9,199 bases of DNA, taken from contig DBWM01000055.1 in NCBI GenBank assembly GCA_002309015.1, positions 2,755-11,953 of the forward strand, read 5' to 3'. Origin of the DNA: Myxococcales bacterium UBA1238. Its GTDB lineage: Bacteria > Myxococcota_A > Bradymonadia > UBA7976 > UBA1532. The translations under genes were made by a program, and so were the position numbers. The notes beneath the pieces were generated by a model. The model searched no databases, was not told the origin of the DNA, and saw only the letters and a list, made by a program, of their open reading frames with translations. This document shows positions 6,040 to 9,199 of this stretch, piece by piece (the first letter of the stretch is position 1; every line of letters starts with the position of its first letter).

Positions 6040-6078
6040 GGGTGAGGCAATCACCCACACAGCGGTTGATACAGCCGC
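6040..6078 (+). other. Two consecutive hairpins in the 5' UTR of the transporter leader
   Basis: Hairpin A: GGGTGA (6040-6045) / TCACCC (6051-6056), loop of five. Hairpin B: GCGGTT (6062-6067) / AGCCGC (6073-6078) with one G-T pair, loop of five. They sit between the predicted start site and the RBS of the leader peptide. They match no riboswitch class I recognise; they may stabilise the 5' end or insulate the leader RBS. Confidence 0.5.
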
Positions 6079-6108
6079 CATCAAATCTACAGAAAGGAAG
6101 AAGAAAAG

Positions 6109-6219
6109 ATGAAGACAATGACTATGAGACGAATGTATGGTATGTGTTGTGGCATGCGTTGCTGTATTAATCAATCGAATAAACTCGGAGATAAACGTCT
6201 CAAATCAGTTACCTTGTGA
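6109..6219 (+). CDS. Cys/Met-rich leader peptide (putative attenuation leader of the transporter operon)
   Basis: A 36-codon ORF, ATG 6109 to TGA 6217-6219, preceded by the strong Shine-Dalgarno AAAGGAAG with eight bases of spacing. The first half is MKTMTMRRMYGMCCGMRCC: Met at 1, 4, 6, 9, 12 and 16, and Cys pairs at 13-14 and 18-19 (codons 6145-6150 and 6160-6165). The second half is ordinary and polar (residues 20-36). It has no signal peptide, membrane segment or metal-binding spacing that would suggest a secreted or enzymatic product. It is followed by an intrinsic terminator (6259-6285) before the first transporter gene, with an alternative pairing that would disrupt that terminator. The composition and position are those of a leader whose translation speed senses charged tRNA-Cys, perhaps also Met. 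The peptide itself probably has no function after synthesis. Conservation across relatives is untested. Confidence 0.82.
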   Translation: MKTMTMRRMYGMCCGMRCCINQSNKLGDKRLKSVTL

Positions 6220-6263
6220 TCCGTAAGAAGGATTATTGTTAATATGCATTTTTAAGGTGTCTG
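6206..6263 (+). promoter_or_regulatory. Putative antiterminator helix of the attenuator
   Basis: CAGTTACCTT (6206-6215) can pair with AAGGTGTCTG (6254-6263): eight Watson-Crick pairs, one G-U and one mismatch over ten positions. The right strand includes the left arm of the terminator (6259-6265), so the two structures exclude each other. A nested hairpin, ATCC (6219-6222) / GGAT (6230-6233), lies inside. The left strand ends one base before the leader stop codon (6217), so a ribosome finishing the leader would cover it, while one stalled at the Cys codons would leave it free. A weaker upstream pairing, AACT (6182-6185) with AGTT (6207-6210), plus GAGA (6188-6191) with TCTC (6198-6201), could act as the anti-antiterminator. 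Confidence 0.62.
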
Positions 6264-6285
6264 CGAGAGCGCAGACTATTTTTTT
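6259..6285 (+). terminator. Attenuator: intrinsic terminator between leader peptide and transporter genes
   Basis: Perfect GC-rich 7-bp stem GTCTGCG (6259-6265) / CGCAGAC (6270-6276) with an AGAG tetraloop, then TA and seven T residues (6279-6285), with more T shortly after. It lies 39 bases after the leader stop and 46 bases before the binding-protein ATG, inside the operon leader, so it must be conditionally read through for the transporter to be made. Confidence 0.9.
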
Positions 6286-6331
6286 GCACTTTTTTAGGAA
6301 AAATAACACAGAACAGAGAGGATTAAGAATC

Positions 6332-7282
6332 ATGAAAAAATCAATTATCAAAAAGTTTTTGGCAGCTACAGTACTTGCAAGCGTGGTATTAACAGGATGC
6401 GGAAAGGCTTCCGATACCAAGCAGGCAGCAAGTAACTCAGGTTCAACAGAAGTTATCGCAGAATCCACAGAAGTATCTACCGAAGCTTCTGAAGAAGGAA
6501 CAGAGGGCGTTAGAAAAATCGTAGTATCTCACTCCGCAGCATCCTGGCCTTACAACGTACTTACCGCAGAAGGCGAGAGCGATGGTTACGAAGTAGCAGT
6601 ACTTAAGGCAGTTGATGAACTCCTTCCCCAGTACGAGTTCGTATTTGAAGCAACAGGCGACGACAGTGACCTTTTAATCGGTGTTCAGACCGGTAAGTAC
6701 CAGATTGGTACCAAGGGCGCATGGTGGACAGAGGATCGTTCCACTAAGTACCTCTTCCCTGAGCACTACATCGCAGCATCCGTAACAGGTATCGCATTCA
6801 GAACAGAGAACGCAGACCAGATTAAGGATATGCAGTCATTCGCAGACTTCTCAGGCTTGCTTGTACCCCTCGCACCTCAGAACGCGCAGTACACCATCAT
6901 TGAGAACTACAACAAGAACAACCCCGATCATCAGATTATCTTAGAGCCCGCAGACAACTTCTCCAACTCCGAGCAGTATCAGTGGGTACTTGAAGGAAGA
7001 TACGACGCAGCATTCGTAATCCAGACTGCTTTCGGCGCAATCGTAGAAGCTGAAGACGGTGAATATCATCAGTACGCAGACCAGCTTTCCTATGTTCCTT
7101 ACGAAGCAATTCCTACCTATCCTTTATTCACCCTCGGCGAAGACGAGCTTGCAAAGGCTTATGACGAAGCATGGGAGAAGCTCCTTGAGAACGGCACACT
7201 TGCAGAACTTCAGGATAAGTATTTCGGCTTCAACGTATACGACCTCGTTCCCGAAGGATACCAGATCGGCGACGAACTGTAA
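6332..7282 (+). CDS. ABC transporter substrate-binding lipoprotein, polar amino-acid (SBP_bac_3) family
   Basis: Extracytoplasmic substrate receptor for the permeases and ATPase that follow. It has 316 residues from ATG 6332; the longer open frame reaching back to 6236 crosses the attenuator and lacks an RBS, whereas AGAGGA (6317-6322) suits 6332. The N-terminus is a lipoprotein signal: MKKSIIKK, hydrophobic core 9-21, lipobox LTGC with the lipidated Cys at 23. A Ser/Thr/Glu-rich tether follows (24-60). The binding domain begins with RKIVVSHSAASWPYN at about 61 and runs to the end in the two-lobed fold of family-3 binding proteins. It lies behind the Cys/Met leader and attenuator, so cystine, cysteine or a related sulfur compound is the inferred ligand. 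Codons are strongly biased to AAC, TAC, TTC and GAC, typical of a highly expressed gene. Confidence 0.92.
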   Translation: MKKSIIKKFLAATVLASVVLTGCGKASDTKQAASNSGSTEVIAESTEVSTEASEEGTEGVRKIVVSHSAASWPYNVLTAEGESDGYEVAVLKAVDELLPQYEFVFEATGDDSDLLIGVQTGKYQIGTKGAWWTEDRSTKYLFPEHYIAASVTGIAFRTENADQIKDMQSFADFSGLLVPLAPQNAQYTIIENYNKNNPDHQIILEPADNFSNSEQYQWVLEGRYDAAFVIQTAFGAIVEAEDGEYHQYADQLSYVPYEAIPTYPLFTLGEDELAKAYDEAWEKLLENGTLAELQDKYFGFNVYDLVPEGYQIGDEL

Positions 7283-7326
7283 TCCGGAAGCTTAGCGGAA
7301 TACATTAACTTGAAGGAGTAACTGCT

Positions 7327-8034
7327 ATGCATCCATTTCATCCGTCATACGTTTTTACAGTTTTGGTTCAACTGTTTCCATACATCGGAGTTACGCTCCT
7401 TATGATGCTTGGAACCGTAATTTTCGGCGGGGCAATCGGTATTCTTTTGGCCAAGGCGAAAATAAAAAGAAGAATAGTGCCGAGAGCGATTGCTGAGGTT
7501 TATACATACCTCACAAGATGCGTCCCCTCAATCATAATGCTGTTTATCGTGTATTACGGTGTGCCGGCGCTGCTTCTTCAATTCGGAATCAACATTAACA
7601 ACTTTAGCAAGGGAGTATTCGTAATCACAGCTTTCTCAATACTCTTTGCTTCTAATCTTGGCGAAGTGTTCAGGGCTGCATACCTTGCAGTCGACCCCGG
7701 ACAGAGAGAAGCCGCTGTATGTAGCGGCCTCTCCGAGTTCCAGGCCTTTTACAGAATCATCCTTCCGCAGGCGGCGGTTCACGCATTACCGAACTTTTCG
7801 AACATGCTTGTCAACCTCATGAAAGAAGGCGCGCTGGCATACTCCATCGGCCTCATTGATGTCATGGGCGAGGGCAACCTGCTTATAGGAAGAAACCAAG
7901 GATCCTACACACTTGAAACATACCTTGGAATGGCCATCATCTACTGGGCACTCACATTTGTAATCGAATTAATCTTCGGTAAGCTTGAAAAGAATCTTTC
8001 CAAAGGAAAGAAACACGCCACATCCGTTGCATAA
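7327..8034 (+). CDS. Amino-acid ABC transporter permease (first of two)
   Basis: Membrane subunit of the polar amino-acid transporter, 235 residues, the usual length for the His/Glu/Cys permease family. Hydrophobic segments lie at about 11-42, 58-80, 96-110, 150-180 and 198-218. The ATPase-coupling EAA loop is clear at 128-149 (REAAVCSGLSEFQAFYRIIL, then PQAA). The family motif usually read RGTP is here RCVPS (64-68). The start is supported by AAGGAG (7313-7318), eight bases before the ATG. It follows the binding protein by 44 bases and precedes the second permease by 15, all in one operon. Two different permeases imply a heterodimeric channel, as in TcyL/TcyM-type cystine systems; the resemblance is in layout, and specificity is inferred from the leader. 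All eight Arg codons are AGA/AGG. Confidence 0.93.
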   Translation: MHPFHPSYVFTVLVQLFPYIGVTLLMMLGTVIFGGAIGILLAKAKIKRRIVPRAIAEVYTYLTRCVPSIIMLFIVYYGVPALLLQFGININNFSKGVFVITAFSILFASNLGEVFRAAYLAVDPGQREAAVCSGLSEFQAFYRIILPQAAVHALPNFSNMLVNLMKEGALAYSIGLIDVMGEGNLLIGRNQGSYTLETYLGMAIIYWALTFVIELIFGKLEKNLSKGKKHATSVA

Positions 8035-8049
8035 AGAAAGGAATTACCC

Positions 8050-8763
8050 ATGAAATTAAACACTGAATTTATGAGGGAAACCTTCATTGCATCGCTTGGG
8101 GGCGTACCGAAGACACTGTTAATAACGATACTTACCCTTCTTGTTTCCATACCGATTGCTTTTGCCATGGCATTGTCCAAACTTGAGAACAAGAAAGTAT
8201 CAAGCAAATTCGTTACCGCATACGTATCATTCATACGAGGGACGCCGATAGTGTTGCAGATACTCTTCATATACAGCCTGCTTCCCTCGACACTCAATCA
8301 CTTAATCAAAGATGTTTTCGGACTTTCCGTAAACGTCTTTAAAATGAACAAAATCGTCTATGCCATCATAGTTTTTTCGCTTAATAACATAGCTGTTCTT
8401 ACTGAACTTTTCAGATCGGCTCTCGGCACGGTCGGACATGGACAGATGGAAGCAGCCATGACGGTAGGCCTTACCAAGAGACAGGCTTACAGAAGGATAA
8501 TCATTCCGCAGGCGCTTGTTGCGGCACTTCCGAACCTTTGTAACACGGTAATCGGACTTATAAAGAACACATCTCTTGCCTTCTTAATGGCAGTGCAGGA
8601 GATTACCGCAATATCCAAGATGAAGGCGGCCGCCGGATACTATTACATCGAGGCATACCTCATGATTGCATTGATTTACATTATTGTATGTACCGTAGTG
8701 CAGCTTCTTTTTGCACTGATTGAGCATCAATTGTCGGCATACAAGAAGAGACTGGCCGTATAA
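8050..8763 (+). CDS. Amino-acid ABC transporter permease (second of two)
   Basis: Second membrane subunit, 237 residues, related to the first but clearly diverged. Segments at about 16-42, 52-78, 100-122, 152-180 and 198-225 are hydrophobic. The RGTP motif is intact at 63-66 (FIRGTPIVLQ). The EAA loop is at 134-154 (EAAMTVGLTKRQAYRRIIIP, then Q), which docks on the ATPase Q-loop region. An acidic-residue-poor insert at 86-100 between segments is a small deviation. The RBS AAAGGAA (8037-8043) sits just after the preceding stop, 15 bases between genes, indicating tight co-translation. The ATPase gene starts 15 bases downstream. It should form a heterodimer with the product at 7327-8034, importing the ligand bound by the lipoprotein at 6332-7282. 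Confidence 0.93.
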   Translation: MKLNTEFMRETFIASLGGVPKTLLITILTLLVSIPIAFAMALSKLENKKVSSKFVTAYVSFIRGTPIVLQILFIYSLLPSTLNHLIKDVFGLSVNVFKMNKIVYAIIVFSLNNIAVLTELFRSALGTVGHGQMEAAMTVGLTKRQAYRRIIIPQALVAALPNLCNTVIGLIKNTSLAFLMAVQEITAISKMKAAAGYYYIEAYLMIALIYIIVCTVVQLLFALIEHQLSAYKKRLAV

Positions 8764-8777
8764 CGGAGGAACTTAAA

Positions 8778-9199
8778 ATGTTATTTAGTGTTAAAAACGT
8801 AAGCAAAGCGTTTAAAGAAAATCAGGTACTTAAGAAAGTTGACCTGGAAGTAAATAAAGGCGACGTAGTTGTAATTCTCGGACCTTCGGGCTCCGGCAAA
8901 ACAACGCTTCTTCGCTGCATCGACTTTCTGGAAAAAGCAGACGGCGGCGAGCTTGACTTCGACGGCATCCACACCGATTTGTCACATGCTTCCGGAAAGA
9001 CAATCGAAAAGGTTCGCAAGAAATCGGCTTTCGTATTTCAGAACTACAACTTATTTGCCAATAAGACAGCCCTTCAGAACGTAACGGAAGGCCTTACGGT
9101 AGGAAGAAAGGTTCCCAAGGCCGAAGCAGTAGAGATTGCCAAGAAAGCCCTCGACAAGGTAGGTCTTTCGGACAAATACGATTCCTACCCCGTACAGCT
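8778..9199 (+). CDS. Amino-acid ABC transporter ATP-binding protein (3' end outside window)
   Basis: Cytoplasmic ATPase powering the transporter; only the first 140 codons are in the window, out of about 240-255 expected. The start ATG 8778 follows GGAGGA (8765-8770) by seven bases. Visible motifs: the A-loop region with Phe12, Walker A GPSGSGKTT at 35-43, Q-loop FQNYNLF at 87-93 (Gln88). The frame reaches YPVQ and the first two bases of a Leu codon, just before the expected LSGGQ signature; Walker B, D-loop and H-loop lie beyond the edge. The Q-loop is the polar amino-acid importer type. It is in one operon with the binding protein and both permeases. Whether further sulfur-related genes follow cannot be seen. 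Confidence 0.95.
   Translation, partial: MLFSVKNVSKAFKENQVLKKVDLEVNKGDVVVILGPSGSGKTTLLRCIDFLEKADGGELDFDGIHTDLSHASGKTIEKVRKKSAFVFQNYNLFANKTALQNVTEGLTVGRKVPKAEAVEIAKKALDKVGLSDKYDSYPVQ

Noticed and set aside
6007..6190. Direct repeat AAACTCGGAG at 6007-6016 and 6181-6190
   Set aside because: A single 10-base match in a few hundred bases is close to chance; the second copy is within the leader ORF. Kept only as a possible regulator half-site.
6236..6331. Longer N-terminus for the binding protein from 6236
   Set aside because: The extension is the translated attenuator hairpin and T-run, has no RBS, and would put 32 residues before a perfect lipoprotein signal peptide.

Overview
The window looks like a chromosomal segment of a low-to-moderate-GC Firmicute, most likely a Lachnospiraceae-type Clostridium relative. 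The pointers are purine-rich Shine-Dalgarno sites, extended -10 promoters (TGnTATAAT), short intrinsic terminators, a lipoprotein-anchored binding protein and a DUF3990 gene. This placement is inference from style; no marker gene is present. Every gene I support is on the + strand.

Layout. (1) 1-870: 3' part of a PfkB-family sugar kinase (fructokinase-like), followed by a hairpin and an intrinsic terminator. (2) 1050-2976: a P-loop NTPase/kinase-like protein and a DUF3990 (ADP-ribosyltransferase-like) protein, bounded by a promoter and a terminator. (3) 2996-4924: an unknown multi-pass membrane protein and an adenosine-deaminase-family metallohydrolase, again with their own promoter and terminator. 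(4) 4949-5996: a LysR-type regulator whose promoter is embedded in a perfect 8-bp inverted repeat, probably its own operator, followed by a long terminator hairpin. (5) 6002-9199 (runs off the end): a polar amino-acid ABC transporter operon with lipoprotein binding protein, two permeases and the start of the ATPase.

The most interesting element is the roughly 300-base leader of the transporter operon. It holds a strong Shine-Dalgarno site and a 36-codon ORF with six Met codons and two Cys-Cys pairs (CCGMRCC core). A segment near the end of that ORF can pair with the left arm of a following intrinsic terminator, and the binding-protein gene comes next. This is the full logic of ribosome-mediated transcription attenuation. 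It predicts a cysteine- (possibly also methionine-) responsive switch and points to cystine/cysteine or a related sulfur compound as the transporter's substrate. With the adjacent LysR regulator it suggests two control layers, initiation and elongation. Clostridia more often control sulfur amino-acid genes with T-box or SAM riboswitches, so a Cys-codon attenuator is noteworthy.

The genes at 1125-4900 differ from their flanks in arginine codon choice: many CGN codons, against almost exclusively AGA/AGG in the sugar kinase and transporter. They look like accessory cargo between two core metabolic loci.
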